From the NCBI GenBank assembly GCA_037976565.1, contig CP137669.1:33414119-33478118 (forward strand): 64,000 nucleotides of DNA, written 5' to 3'. Numbering within the stretch: position 1 is the stretch's first letter; each line of letters opens with the position of its first letter. Positions 53,882 to 62,992 of this stretch are shown one piece after another. The DNA is from Mesocentrotus franciscanus. Lineage: Eukaryota; Echinodermata; Echinoidea; Camarodonta; Strongylocentrotidae. A program made the translations under genes and the position numbers. Under the pieces are notes generated by a model that saw only the letters and a program-made list of their open reading frames with translations, ran no database searches and was not told the DNA's origin.

Positions 53882-55685
53882 TAAAAGAAGAAGGAAAGAT
53901 TAATGAAATGAAGAAAAATTGCTCGGTACCTATATACAGGTTTTGTAGAGCGTGATAAAATCAGTGACAGAGAGTTTTTTTCCCACTTTGCTCTATCGCT
54001 TAACACACTGGTCAATGGCCCCTCCATTTCACGCTTGTTCCAACCCTGAGTTTTAAGCTGCCTCGAGTCTTTTCCTTCGAAATAGCGAAACATGAATCCA
54101 TTTACAAATGTCACATTTCATGAAACAGCACTTATCTAGAGAGCAACAACATTAGGAGCGAATGTTCTCCCATGCATCGCTGGATGCGATTTAATTCATT
54201 GCTTTCGGCGAAAGGTGTCGAGCGGCACGCTCTATCTTTTCAACACCCAACTAGCTCTAGGCACGGTGCCACCATTTCAGTGGCCGCTAGTCAAGTGTAA
54301 GTAAAACGAAATTCCAAAAGAATCTAATTTTGGACTCATTTTTTTCACATGACATCTGTGAAATAGCTGCAGACCAGGGGAGTGTTTCACAAAGACTAAG
54401 ATCGACTTTAAGTTGGACTTAACTATGGCAGGCCGTTCATGCCACTAGTTCCTCTAACCATTCCTGGCATTGGTTTCTCAAGGGACGTACAAATCGTGGT
54501 CACAAATCTACAGAATTTACCTTTTTTGATAGTTCATTATTGAAGGAAAAACTATTATCTAAAGATCATAATTGAGAGACCAATGGTGAGTGCAACCAGT
54601 GGCATGAATGGCCTGCCATAGTTAAGTCCAACTTAAAGTCAATCTTAGTTTTTGTGAAACACCCACCTGTTCATTCAGAATTTGTGCTCTTTCTTCTTCT
54701 AAGCTTAGAAGCTAAAAAGTACATGGATATTGATTAGCACATGTACTTTCTGATCAAATTCTGCCCAGAAGGAAAAAAGTTGATAATATGGATTTTCTTT
54801 GATTGCTGTTCCCATGGAAACAATTTCTCCTGTGAAGCTAAACTTTTCATTGCAGGTGTCGCCGTTTAATGCCTGACACATCAACAATAGCGAAAGATTG
54901 AATGCAGTTTAAAGATACTAGATACTTTTGCAGCCAACATCAAATTCTGTAGAACTTTGCAGGAATTATGAATATGTCATGTATGTCCTATCCGTGAAAT
55001 TTAAACGTTAGCAGTGTCCTAATATTCAAATTATGCAAGGAAACCCGTTTACTTGCTAGACTTCACTGTCAGACACTATTGAGTGACTGACTGGGTTTTT
55101 CTTCTTTGGTAATAACATACATAAAATGAGCTGTAAAGGGTACATGAGCATTTGTCTACATCAATAACCCACTTCTTGAAATGGCCAAAATTAAACTGAT
55201 TGAATCTTTGCGCAGCACAAAACGTACGACCATTACAATTACAATTACAGTACAATGGTCTGAAAATCAGACTATTACTTACTGGCTTATAGCACTTAAG
55301 TCGATTCGACAACTAATAGTCGTTATTTTCCCACTTAAAGACATTTTCAAGCCCCCCTTTTTAGGGAAGTTCTAAATTAGTATCATCTTTCAAATGCCGT
55401 TGGAATTTAACCTTTTCATTTTTTTTGGCCTGCAAATGGGACATAGTACCTTTAATACTTAATAGCACAAATAAGTTAAAAAAAGAAAAACAAAGGCCAC
55501 AAAAATAAAATCAAAATAAAGAGAGAAAGAAAAATGTATGATCTACCCAAAAAGGATAAAGGAAAGATACAGAAATACACAAAGAGGATTAAATAGATGA
55601 ACATGTGTAGAATGAAGAAGGACATATTAAAATGTTATAATTACCCATTTTTTCCTCCTTGACTTCCTCTTTCACCTCCTTGGAA
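45625..55685 (-). CDS. SWIRM-domain protein, four 3' coding exons (joined)
   Basis: Exons 55685-55645, 46724-46651, 46393-46331 and 45747-45625 join in phase with consensus GT-AG introns (about 8.9 kb, 257 and 583 bases). They give the C-terminal ~99 residues of a protein. An acidic-basic linker (SKEVKEEVKEEKM) leads into a helical domain starting LSEREKKLCSSM, with PARYVTLKTLII in the middle and RIANFLTKNGWI at the end. The spaced L..E..LC....P..Y...K, then K..RI..FL...GWI pattern is that of SWIRM domains, which bind DNA or histone complexes in ADA2, SWI3 and LSD1 proteins. C-terminal placement is as in ADA2-type adaptors. I cannot name the orthologue. The 5' exons are not identified. Expected location: nucleus. 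Confidence 0.75.
46331..46393 (-). CDS. SWIRM gene internal exon (63 bases)
   Basis: Exactly 21 codons, phase 0 at both ends. Acceptor CTATTCTCCAG and donor GTAAATAC. The peptide LCSSMKMKPARY continuing to TLIIK supplies the conserved Leu-Cys and Pro-x-x-Tyr part of the SWIRM domain. Confidence 0.8.
46651..46724 (-). CDS. SWIRM gene internal exon (74 bases)
   Basis: Acceptor TTTTCTTTCAG and donor GTAAGAGT. The first two bases complete an Asp codon with the upstream exon; 24 codons follow, from VIEDEFPTLRSS to SEREKK. It links the charged region to the first SWIRM helix. Confidence 0.75.
47327..47662 (+). other. intronic ORF with RFX X-box-like site
   Basis: Inside the long intron, on the opposite strand, a 111-codon ORF spans a CpG-containing patch. 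At 47498-47511, GTTGCCATGGAGAC closely fits the RFX-factor X-box (GTTRCC, short spacer, RGYAAC-like half). The ORF part after the internal ATG at 47504 (METMTYIERYISDVEERAG) looks protein-like but is unrecognised and has no good donor. It could be a nested first exon, a retrocopy fragment or chance. Confidence 0.2.
48121..48390 (+). mobile_element. tRNA-derived SINE
   Basis: A box TGGTTGAGTGG (48126-48136) and perfect B box GGTTCGAGTCC (48169-48179) lie in a tRNA-like head. The body follows with CACTAATGTCCTTTGGCAAG, CCAGGTGATG and GGGTACCTGGCAGGA. The tail region contains CCGGGGTAATAA. It lies in the long intron of the SWIRM gene, antisense to it. Right boundary approximate. Confidence 0.85.
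48391..51891. other. intronic stretch, no further gene seen
   Basis: Part of the ~8.9-kb SWIRM-gene intron. It contains one degenerate AGAAGGG half-palindrome at about 49590-49616 (GAGTTAATGCCTTTCTGGCT) and a C-run near 48898-48909. ORFs at 50589-50901 on both strands are unrecognised. Confidence 0.5.
51892..51937 (-). repeat. poly(T) tract, possible retroposon tail
   Basis: Sixteen T residues, then AAACAATAAAACC and a GAATTGAATTGAATC run. On the minus strand this reads as an A tail, but no AATAAA or body is clear, so I call only the tract. Confidence 0.5.
53276..53303. repeat. (AT)n microsatellite
   Basis: AT dinucleotide run with one CA interruption, in the long SWIRM-gene intron. Confidence 0.85.
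53582..53886 (+). repeat. ~300-bp purine tract, (GA)n rich
   Basis: Almost uninterrupted purine sequence on the plus strand with (GA)n at 53632-53688 and 53850-53880 and GGGGAAGAGGAGA units between. The transcribed strand of the SWIRM gene makes it pyrimidine-rich in the pre-mRNA. The 215-codon Ser/Leu ORF on the minus strand (54114-53467) is produced by this tract and is not a gene. Confidence 0.95.
54374..54669. mobile_element. MITE with 65-bp terminal inverted repeats
   Basis: From GTGTTTCACAAAG at 54382 the left arm matches the reverse complement of the right arm at 62 of 65 bases, including GACTTTAAGTTGGACTTAAC. Flanks are G/C-rich (CCAGGGGA...CCCACCTG). The centre is AT-rich and non-coding. 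It shares its tip with the element at 21974-22286. It lies in the SWIRM-gene intron. Confidence 0.9.
54909..55455 (-). mobile_element. TTAA-flanked MITE, copy A
   Basis: A ~540-base element bounded by TTAA on both sides (54909-54912 and 55452-55455). One end reads GGGACATAGTACCT into TTAA; the other tip, AGATACTAGATAC, is a degraded copy of the same repeat. Nearly the whole length matches 61516-62054 in opposite orientation. TTAA target duplication is typical of piggyBac-type elements, but the tip sequence is not the usual CCC. No transposase. It sits ~190 bases inside the intron next to the 55645-55685 exon. Confidence 0.85.
55645..55685 (-). CDS. SWIRM gene upstream exon (41 bases)
   Basis: Acceptor TCTTTCTTGAACAG and donor GTAATTAT enclose 41 bases: one base of a split codon, 13 codons (SKEVKEEVKEEKM), and a final G that forms Asp with the next exon. 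It is small and low-complexity, so it is less certain than the other three. The exact phase fit and both splice sites support it. Confidence 0.6.
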
Positions 55686-55689
55686 CTGT

Positions 55690-56744
55690 TCAAGAAAGAA
55701 GACAAAAAGTGAAAATATGTAATTGTCTAAATTTACACGATCAGGCAAAACGATCTTTAAGTGAAATTCAAATGACATCACTTCCTCATTGTTGAAGAGA
55801 AAAACATGTTCATTGCAATAACAATCACTTAATTCTTTAATAAATCATACAAAACTGGTGAAATGTTGTTTTGTATTTTGTCTTCATTATCAATCAAAAG
55901 ATATAGGAAAGAAAAGGCATTTCTTGATAAATACACCTGCCTAACTGATAAGACCATTTTGGTAAAGTCTTTCTACGTAGGTTTCACTGTAAATGTAATA
56001 GGCCAATTTTTTCCGTAAATAATGAAATTTAATGCAAAAATACAAAATACAAATTATTTCATTAACCTGTTACGACTAATTGTATTTCAATAGTCAGAAT
56101 GCAAATTGCATACATTACATGTTGTAGGTAGGACAAGCCTACCTAGCAAACAATTATTATATAATGCATGCAATTCGCCTCTTGAATATTGAAATACATT
56201 TATTTGTAACATAATTTGTATTTTGTAACAAAGCACTTATCAAATATGTATGCATCAAATTTGATTACATTACCAAAATGGTTTATTTAACATGTAGTGA
56301 TGAATTTAGAGACAGGGAATATATTTGATTCAATGGCTTGTTTTATTATCAGTAATTCATTGTATTTCATATTCAATGAATAATTTGATCCAACAATCAT
56401 TTCAAGTCTATTGAATATTACATTCATGCTGCTGTAAGTGTCATTTTCTTTCAAACTCATGTCAAATAAAGGTGATGCATAATGCATATTACAGAGTACT
56501 TAAAGAGGGAAATTTTAACAGTACATTAATTCAATATTTGCAGGTGTTATGAGAATGATGGCAAGGAATGTTTCTATTGCATTCTTTTCTGTGCAGAATA
56601 CAAAAGGGGCAGTAGATACATGAACAAATAACCATTCATGCAGAGAATATTGTTCAGAGCAGAAATTATTTGAAGGAAAAACAAATCTGACGCTTGCCCA
56701 ACCACTCTGCTTTTATATTTCTAAACAACCTCCTATAATCTCTT
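55690..56744. other. non-coding stretch, probably intronic
   Basis: AT-rich unique DNA upstream of the first identified SWIRM-gene exon. No earlier exon recognised. Confidence 0.45.
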
Positions 56745-57600
56745 GAGAATCAGAATGGGGTTAACACTGTATTGAAGAATATGAACCAATGTCCTTCTGG
56801 CTCTCAGCAGACTACATCTTCTTCACACCAAACACTGCAGAAAGGAAGGCGAATCTCGGCCTTAAACCTATTTTTTGTTGTTACAGAAGCCCATCAACTG
56901 GGCATCATTTTTACACAACCTCACATCATCCATTGAGATCCAGAAGGGCATTACCTGTAACTCTGTTATGAAAGAATGAGTTGACTTCTTTCTGGCTCTA
57001 ACCAGATTACATCTTCTTCACACGCACACTGCAAAAAGGAGGGTGAATCTTTGTTTACACAAGCTCATCAACTGAGCATCATTTCTACACAACCTCACAT
57101 CATCCGTTGAGAACCAGACGGGCATTAACTCTGTTATCAAAGAATGAGTTGACGTCCTTCTGGCTCTCAGCAAACTACATCTTCTTCACACCAACACTGC
57201 AGAAAGGACGGTGAATCTCACCCTTATACCTATTTTTTTGTTTACAGAAGCCCATCAACTGAGCATCATCTCTACACAACCTCACATCATCCGTTGAGAT
57301 CTAGAAGGGCATTAACTCTGTTATTGAAGAATGAGTTGAGGCCCTTCTGGCTCTCAACAGATTACATCTTCTTCACACCAACACTGCAAAAAGGAAGATG
57401 AATCTTGCTCTTATACCTATTTTTTTTTTACAGAAGCCCATCAAGTGAGCATCATTTCTACACAACCTCACATCGTCTGTTAAGAACCAGACAGGCATTA
57501 ACTCTGTTATTGAAAAATATGAATCAATGCCCTTCTGACTCTCAGCAGACGATATCTTCTCCACACCAACAACAGCAGACAGAAAGGTGAATCCTGCCCC
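56745..57600. repeat. tandem array of AGAAGGG-palindrome units x5
   Basis: Five ~170-195-base units, with CCTTCTGG-type landmarks near 56793, 56987, 57156, 57342 and 57531. Each unit holds a hairpin (left arm CCAGAAGGGCATTAACTCTG, right arm GAGTTGACGTCCTTCTGGCT), then CTACATCTTCTTCACACCAA, CACTGCA-AAAGGA and TCTACACAACCTCACATCAT. Short ORFs here repeat the same frame and are not genes. Confidence 0.95.
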
Positions 57601-57857
57601 CTTTCATAAAAAAAAGCGCAAAAATGATAATTCAATCAATTCTCAAAGGGTTTAAATCATCACGGGCATAGAGAGAGGGAGGAGTATCCACCGAGACTCT
57701 AGCATTCAGTGGATGTCAATATTGACACCGCTTCTATCAGGTCATGTTATGTCCCAAGCTACAGTTAATCATTAACCCTATGTCAACTGGAGCGAAAGGA
57801 TAGTGGTCGGCTGAAAAGAGGGGCGGTTTTCACGGGTACATGTCACATGTCGCAGAG

Positions 57858-58140
57858 TTGTCGTGGTCTAGTGGATACATCTACTGACTGTGGATCATAT
57901 GGTTTGCGGTTCGTGTCCCGCCACGGCACTAATGTCCTTTGGCAAGACATTAATCTACATTTGCCACGCTCCACCCAGGTGTAAAATGGGTACTCGGTAG
58001 GATGCGAATGTTAATGGCCAGAATACTCCCCAAGGAGCGGAGTGTGTGCACTATCATGTGCGGATTAGCAACTGAATCAATTGACCGGGGTAATAATAAT
58101 TACATTGTAAAGCGTTTAGAAACGTAGTATTAACTGTTAT
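57858..58140 (+). mobile_element. tRNA-derived SINE
   Basis: A box TGGTCTAGTGG (57864-57874) and B box GGTTCGTGTCC (57908-57918, one base off consensus) are followed by CACTAATGTCCTTTGGCAAG, CCACCCAGGTGTAAAATGGG and a CCGGGGTAATAATAATTA tail. Same family as 29460-29673 and 48121-48390. A short CATTGTAAAGCGTTTAGA segment follows the tail. Confidence 0.85.
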
Positions 58141-59115
58141 AAAAATATGACTTTTTAATTATTATGTTGCACAGCAAATTACCTTAAAATATCTTTGTAT
58201 AGGCCTACTGCATACAATGTCATATGACATTGTAGGAAATATGTTTCTTGAGAAAAGACATTATGACAAAAATTTCATATTTCATCATCAAGTTGAAAGA
58301 AGAACAAGTTGGCACATACTTGCTACATTTCAAACTGTTTAAGTTCCTTTTCAGATTATGTACAAGAGTTTATCTACCCATCAAAAAGGTATTTGTGATT
58401 CACTTCACTATTAAACTTGCTTTAAGCTGTAAAGTTTATGATGCAACAATATAAAACTGATAACAAAACAATGATTGTGGTTCATGTCCACTGTATTTAT
58501 TACTACTGTGGCAACTACGCAGTATCCAAATATATAAGTCAAGATATACATCAGTGAAAAAAATACACGGGGGCTCAGGGCGATTTTTGCCCCCGAAATG
58601 CCCAAAAGAGCCCCCATAAATTTGCATAGAATTCAATGCAAAACAAATTTTAGAGTGTTATTTTTATGCAGGCAAGCTTGAAAAGTAGCCCCCGAAAAAT
58701 AAATATTAATCATTTCCCTAATATACATAGATATAACAATGTGTAGTTTCTGAAAAGAAAGCATATGGTACAGATACCGACGATACATGAACCGCTACTG
58801 AACTTGTGAAAGTGACCCCCCTAACATTCTTTGCCAATGATATCATTAGTGCAGAGTGTACTCTGAAGATGAAACCAGACACTACGGGGAGACGAGGTAA
58901 ATAAAAATTTCCTTTATTGGGCTATGTTCATTTACAAGAGTTTGCCCAGGCATCTAGCCAAGAAGGAAATCGGGAGGAGGATGAGAGCAGAAAGAAGGGG
59001 ACAGAATAATTTTTGATTAGAATAAAGAATTTCTCGGGGGCTTCCTGTACTTCTGCGTGACATCAGGGAATGTGATTGTGCATCACTGTGGAAGAAAACA
59101 GATCAGACTAGCCAG
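58141..59115. other. non-coding stretch, no gene seen
   Basis: Unique sequence with C-rich patches near 58570-58610. No exon supported. Confidence 0.45.
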
Positions 59116-59117
59116 CA

Positions 59118-59144
59118 GGAGAGAGAGAGAGAGAGAGAGAGGGA
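59118..59144 (+). repeat. (GA)n microsatellite
   Basis: GA run shortly left of the MITE at 59170. Confidence 0.9.
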
Positions 59145-59169
59145 TGGGGGAAGTAAAGGGAAGTATGTA

Positions 59170-59597
59170 GGGTCGCGTTTATCGACCAAATTTTTGCCTA
59201 GAATCAGCGTTTTCAAACGTCTTTCAGGCAAATTTTTAAGGGATAAACGCAAAGCCCTATTTCAAACGTCTTTAGATATGGGCATATAGTAACGCCGAAA
59301 AAGGTGCGTTTTTGATGTGACATACAGCCAGAATCACGTTTCTGAGACACGATAAACGCAAAGCTGTTTTGAACCCCACATACAAATCAGACCTTCCCAT
59401 ATAGCTCTATGGACCTTCCCAGGCTAATCCGCTTCCCGGGTCAAACGGCGCAAAGCAGCTGCGCAGAGACAAGGCCTTTATTTTTAATCGTGAAGAGACG
59501 ATAAACGCGACATCCCGAGAATCACGTTCGTATAGTGGGGTTCGATAGTGGGGTTCGATATGTACATATCTGATGGCAAGACCCGATAAACGCACCC
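59170..59597. mobile_element. TA-flanked MITE with GATAAACGC repeats
   Basis: The left tip GGGTCGCGTTTATCG and the right tip CGATAAACGCACCC are inverted repeats differing by one inserted base. TA dinucleotides flank both sides (59168-59169 and 59598-59599), as for Tc1/mariner-type insertion. The motif GATAAACGC (or its complement) occurs five times, near 59174, 59243, 59350, 59500 and 59585. No transposase ORF. Confidence 0.75.
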
Positions 59598-59639
59598 TAA
59601 GAGGGATATATATACAGAGAGAAACAAGACTGTTGAGAG

Positions 59640-61300
59640 AGGGAGGGAAGAAAAAGGGGAAGGAGGAGGTAGGAAGGGGTGGGAAAATGAAAGAAACAAA
59701 TGAGGAATATCAAATGATATTAAGAGGATTTTCATGTCCTGGTTTAAATTTAGAAAATAGATTTTAAAATTCACTCCTTTTTGCCATTGTTTAGAAAAAT
59801 ATTGGGAGAGGAACTACCCTTGATCATAATGGCTTGTTGTATGTCAGTACATTTCCGTTGGATCGTTCAAGTAGGCCTAAATAGTATCCGAACAATAGTT
59901 TTTTGAGGGAATTTTAATAAAATGTTCTCCCAAACTCACGAAAATTGATCAGCAACTGGCTACTTCTGCTCTATATTTAAGCCTTATTAATCTCATCCTA
60001 TAGACCTGTTGATTACAACATGTAAGTCCAAGACAACTTGGGATGTAAACTAAATGCATGGCTGAATGAAAATCAAGCCGTCTCCAAATAGTAAGTTCCT
60101 ATTTAGTAAAATACATTCATTGGTATATTGACGATAGACTATGACCGATAGTGACGTACTTACCGGTATGACATATCATGATCACGTGAATGAGAATGTC
60201 ATACATACAGGTGGGCAGAACGCCAGACAGTTTTACAACCTAAACAAGTTGATGATTTCATTTTGTCCATGAAAATAACATCCCCTCACATGCAAAATTA
60301 ATTTGCGGCTTATTCTAGACACCTGGTAGAACACTTGCTGGACGAGCTACAACATTAACCTTCGCAGCGGAACTTTGCAAATACCAAAACTTTCATTTAC
60401 TACTAATTTCAGTGTTTGGGGCATCTTGATCATTTCAAATTTGTGAATAATATTTGTGTTAGTCATATATATCTTCCTCTGTCATAGATAATAGTAAAAT
60501 AACAATGGACCAAAACCACTCCTATTTTTCATTGAGTTTGTAAAGTGATAAACAGTACATCAAACCCACAAACCACAATCCTGTAAATACCACAATTACT
60601 CTCAAGTTACTTTGGGTTTTTTCTTTAAAAAAATTAATTTGCTAGATTAGTCGCTACAAGTTCAATGCATAATTTTCAGTTTTATGGCATAAAAGTTGAT
60701 ATTAGATGGTGATGGTGGTCTATATCTAGTTTTGGCAATATTTTTTTGGTAATTAACTTATTCAAGAGGTAAAGAATTATGTAAATTGATTTCTTGGGAT
60801 ACAAAATATTTCAAGAAATATATGTTCAAATATATAAATATTGTGTTTTCAATATAAATGTAAATGACTTGATAGAGGAGTGCTAACAAGGCATGGTAGA
60901 CTTAAATAAATGTAGAGTTTCCAGAAATCACAATAAGTTTTATTGCAGCTTACGGTTTACTTTCCACTTCTTCAAATCATGAAGACATAAAATAAAATAA
61001 TTTATATCATAGACAAATCGAAAGTTGGTGAAAACTAAAACCGCAGAGGAATACAATACACCTACATGTACTTCACCTGGATTAAGAGACTGTGACCACA
61101 TCATTAATCATGATAAGTGGAAGAGGGTTCTTATTTCATCAATTGATGGAAATGTAGAAATTGATGGAAATGAAGAAATTTATGGATACCTCCTGCAATG
61201 CAACTCAAGTTCAAACCATCTGCTCAGTTAGCATACATAACATGTGAAAGTAAACCATAATATTGATGAAGGTTATACAATGTATGTTCGGTGATAACAT
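59640..61300. other. non-coding stretch, no gene supported
   Basis: AT-rich unique DNA. A minus-strand GTAAGT donor at about 60158-60163 follows TACCGGTA, but the frame before it has a stop codon too close. Nothing else recognised. Confidence 0.45.
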
Positions 61301-61347
61301 TTGTTTTGTTACGTTATGTTATGTTATGTTATGTTTTGTTTTGTTTG
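61301..61347. repeat. (TTATG)n/(TTTTG)n microsatellite
   Basis: Pentanucleotide run with TTATG units flanked by TTTTG units. Confidence 0.9.
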
Positions 61348-61515
61348 CATAGATCTACATTGTCAAAAAAGCTTGTAGTTAATGCCCATCTGTCTCCCGA
61401 CACACACCATACAATCTTGCTAAACAAACATAATTTTTGCTGAAATTTCTTTATATGTCAAGATAACATTTAAGATTCAGATAGATCATTGAATGTGACT
61501 TTATGAATTATAACC

Positions 61516-62054
61516 TTAAAGGTACTATGTCCCATTTGCAGGCCAAAAAAAATGAAAAGGTTAAATTCCAACGGCATTTGAAAGACAATACTAATTTAGA
61601 ACTTCCCTAAAAAAAGGGGGGCTTGAAAATGTCTTTAAGTGGGAAAATAACGACTATTAGTTGTCGAATCGACTTAGGAGCTATAGAGCCAGTAAGTAAT
61701 AGTCTGATTTTTCAGACCATTGTACCGAATGGTCGTACGTTTTATGCTGCGCAAAGATTCAATCAGTTTAATTTTGGCCATTACAAGAAGTGGGTTATTG
61801 ATGTAGACAAATGCTCATGTACCCTTTACAGCTCATTTTATGTATGTTATTACCAAAGATGAAAAAGCCAGTCAGTCACTCAATAGTGTCTGACAGTGAA
61901 GTCTAGCAAGTAAACAGGTTTCCTTGCATAATTTGAATATTAGGACACTGCTAACGTTTAAATTTCACAGATAGGACATACATGACATATTGATAATTCC
62001 TGCAAAGTTCTACAGAATTTGTTGTTGGCTGCAAAAGGGACATAGTATCTTTAA
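61516..62054 (+). mobile_element. TTAA-flanked MITE, copy B
   Basis: Bounded by TTAA at 61516-61519 and 62051-62054. The left tip is AGGTACTATGTCCC and the right tip, reverse-complemented, is AGATACTATGTCCC. The body matches copy A (54909-55455) across its length in opposite orientation. An 80-codon frame (61623-61862) is partly shared with copy A, but differences between copies change residues and the two frames diverge near the N-terminus, so it is probably not a gene. Confidence 0.9.
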
Positions 62055-62790
62055 AATATCTGTGTCCCTGAGATATCTATAAATAATTCTCTAGTGACAT
62101 AAGGTTTAATATGGTCAATCAACTTCTAACAGTCACAATAAAATGTGTGGTTTTTAAAAATTGCAAACATTTCATGATTTTGAGTTCAAACTTTACCTAG
62201 GTACCGGTATATTTAATCTTTGGCTTTCAGATGATATTGGAAATTGGTCATCTGTTCACCATTTCTACCCCATCTCTTGGACTATTAAAAGCAATCCTAG
62301 AGTACAGACAGACTAGAAATATGAGAGATATGATGAAGAATGGTAATACAATTAATCATGCTAAAGAAAAGCAAATTCTACCTGACTAACATTCAGTTGT
62401 GAATTTGATACAGCATGGCAATGGATTACAGCACCCAGGGAAATGCGGTTGAAAATGATACAAGAAACTTACTACAGATTTCAAGCAAGCGCAATAAGAT
62501 TGAATCAAAGGTCATCGACCTAAGGTTATCTGTCGGTTGTTTATGAGAGAAGCTCTCTAATGCTATAGCCAGACTTAAGAATAAATAATGTCTTCTGGGA
62601 GAATACAAAGCAGAAATCCTGGTCCTCAGGGGTATTTCCCTTCTCATTAGAGGTCACGCCCACTCCCTTCTCCCATTCCTTTTTACTATCTCTTATCACT
62701 TTCTAACATTGTGCCCTAACACAATCCCTTTTAATGTAGGTTTCATGAATAAGTACACGTATATCGGAATTTATGGAATAAGGACAACAA
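62055..62790. other. non-coding stretch, no gene supported
   Basis: A weak exon-like interval at 62197-62251 (minus) would fit the phase of the SWIRM gene but has a poor acceptor. Otherwise nothing recognised. Confidence 0.35.
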
Positions 62791-62992
62791 GGAACACTGT
62801 CCTCTCTGATTTTAATCATTCAAGGTTTGAGGTTCAAGTCCCAGCCTTTTGCCCATGCCCTAATAGGCTAGGCATTATATTCTCTACCCGGTCTCTCTAC
62901 CCAGGTGTAGTAAATGTGCAACTTGCAGGGAGACATTTCATGTATGTTTTATTATAGTTGGCAGCATTGCTAAAGTCGTACCGATAGAGAGC
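62791..62992 (+). mobile_element. diverged tRNA-derived SINE
   Basis: A perfect B-box match GGTTCAAGTCC lies at 62831-62841. Downstream motifs ACCCAGGTGTAGTAAATG and GGCAGCATTGCTAAAG parallel the bodies of the other SINEs. The A-box region is degraded, so the left boundary is uncertain. Confidence 0.5.

Noticed and set aside
53467..54114. 215-codon minus-strand ORF, the longest in the window
   Set aside because: It consists mainly of Ser/Leu/Pro repeats produced by the purine tract; no domain, and the frame flanks are ordinary DNA.
60145..60200. GTAAGT donor with upstream minus-strand frame
   Set aside because: In the phase needed for the SWIRM gene the frame has a TGA close upstream and no acceptor after it.
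61623..61862. 80-residue ORF shared by the two TTAA elements
   Set aside because: Differences between copies include residue-changing ones (Tyr/Cys, Tyr/Phe) and an extra AATTGT-repeat segment. Similarity is explained by DNA identity, not by selection on a protein.
62197..62251. Possible further 5' exon of the SWIRM gene (minus)
   Set aside because: The phase would fit and a GTAAAG donor exists, but the acceptor lacks a pyrimidine tract and the 18-residue peptide shows no family signal.
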